DNA of 5,650 nucleotides from the NCBI GenBank assembly GCA_964479445.1, contig CAYZMH010000135.1:1-5650 (forward strand). Reading direction: 5' to 3'. Below, piece by piece: positions 5,539 to 5,650 of this stretch. Source of the stretch: CAYZMH01 sp964479445 (GTDB lineage: Bacteria > Bacteroidota > Bacteroidia > Bacteroidales > GCA-2748055). The notes below the pieces were generated by a model, which was given only the letters and a program-made list of their open reading frames with translations, was not told the DNA's origin and searched no databases. The translations under genes and the position numbers were made by a program. Each line of letters begins with the position of its first letter. Position 1 is the stretch's first letter.

Positions 5539-5650
5539 CTATCCCATCAGGGAGCGGATCACCCCCGAGATCCAGGCCCGCATGCTCTCTTCGATGACGA
5601 AGGTGATAAAGAGGGCGTAGAGGATCAGCATGAGCAGCCCCTTGGTACGG
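5539..5650 (-). CDS. Membrane protein, C-terminal fragment, family not recognised
   Basis: A minus-strand frame enters from the right edge and ends at a TAG at 5541-5539, giving the last 36 residues. After a basic start (Arg-Thr-Lys-Gly) there is a clear hydrophobic segment, LLMLILYALFITFVI, followed by an amphipathic tail (EESMRAWISGVIRSLMG). This is what the last transmembrane helix and short tail of a polytopic inner-membrane protein look like; the overall feel resembles cation exchangers or permeases, but that is a guess. It converges on the helicase gene with 104 bases between the two stops. The frame is chosen over others because it gives a coherent hydrophobic helix and a stop. Most of the gene lies outside the window, so its function cannot be stated. 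Confidence 0.6.
   Translation of the reverse strand, partial: RTKGLLMLILYALFITFVIEESMRAWISGVIRSLMG

Overview
The window looks like chromosomal DNA from a Bacteroidota bacterium, probably Bacteroidales-like. The reasons are A+T-rich leaders without clear Shine-Dalgarno sites, -7 boxes of the TAnnTTTG type, an outer-membrane protein whose signal peptide ends in Leu-Ala-Gln, and the style of the proteins. Coding DNA is G+C-rich by eye and the one long intergenic region is clearly A+T-rich. The symporter pair is of a type reported mostly from aquatic or saline bacteria, which hints at habitat only weakly. There are no rRNA or tRNA genes, insertion sequences or integrases.

Layout. Positions 1-3412 hold a compact four-gene minus-strand operon, read from right to left: a 250-residue membrane protein resembling the small subunit (DUF4212) of a two-subunit sodium:solute symporter but with a large insert (3412-2660); the 556-residue large subunit (2639-969); a 252-residue membrane-anchored TPR protein (969-211); and the first 66 codons of a probable outer-membrane beta-barrel protein (198-1). 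The spacings are 20 bases, a one-base stop/start overlap, and 12 bases. Positions 3413-3754 are a divergent A+T-rich control region with candidate promoters for both directions, two direct repeats and a terminator-like hairpin. Positions 3755-5434 encode a DEAD-box RNA helicase with a C-terminal DbpA-type RNA-binding domain. A 104-base convergent intergenic region follows, with two hairpins, one of which looks like a single type I-C-like CRISPR repeat. At the right edge are the last 36 codons of a minus-strand membrane protein.

How the genes may work together (inference): the operon may form a solute uptake route across both membranes, with a barrel for outer-membrane passage, a sodium-driven two-subunit symporter in the inner membrane, and two proteins with sizeable domains, probably periplasmic, between them. 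The substrate cannot be read from the sequence; an acetate-like or other organic acid is plausible from the ActP-like relationship. The helicase is probably an independent housekeeping or cold-adaptation gene. The points most worth a second look are the inserted domain in the small subunit, the TPR protein coupled to the symporter, and the solitary CRISPR-like repeat.
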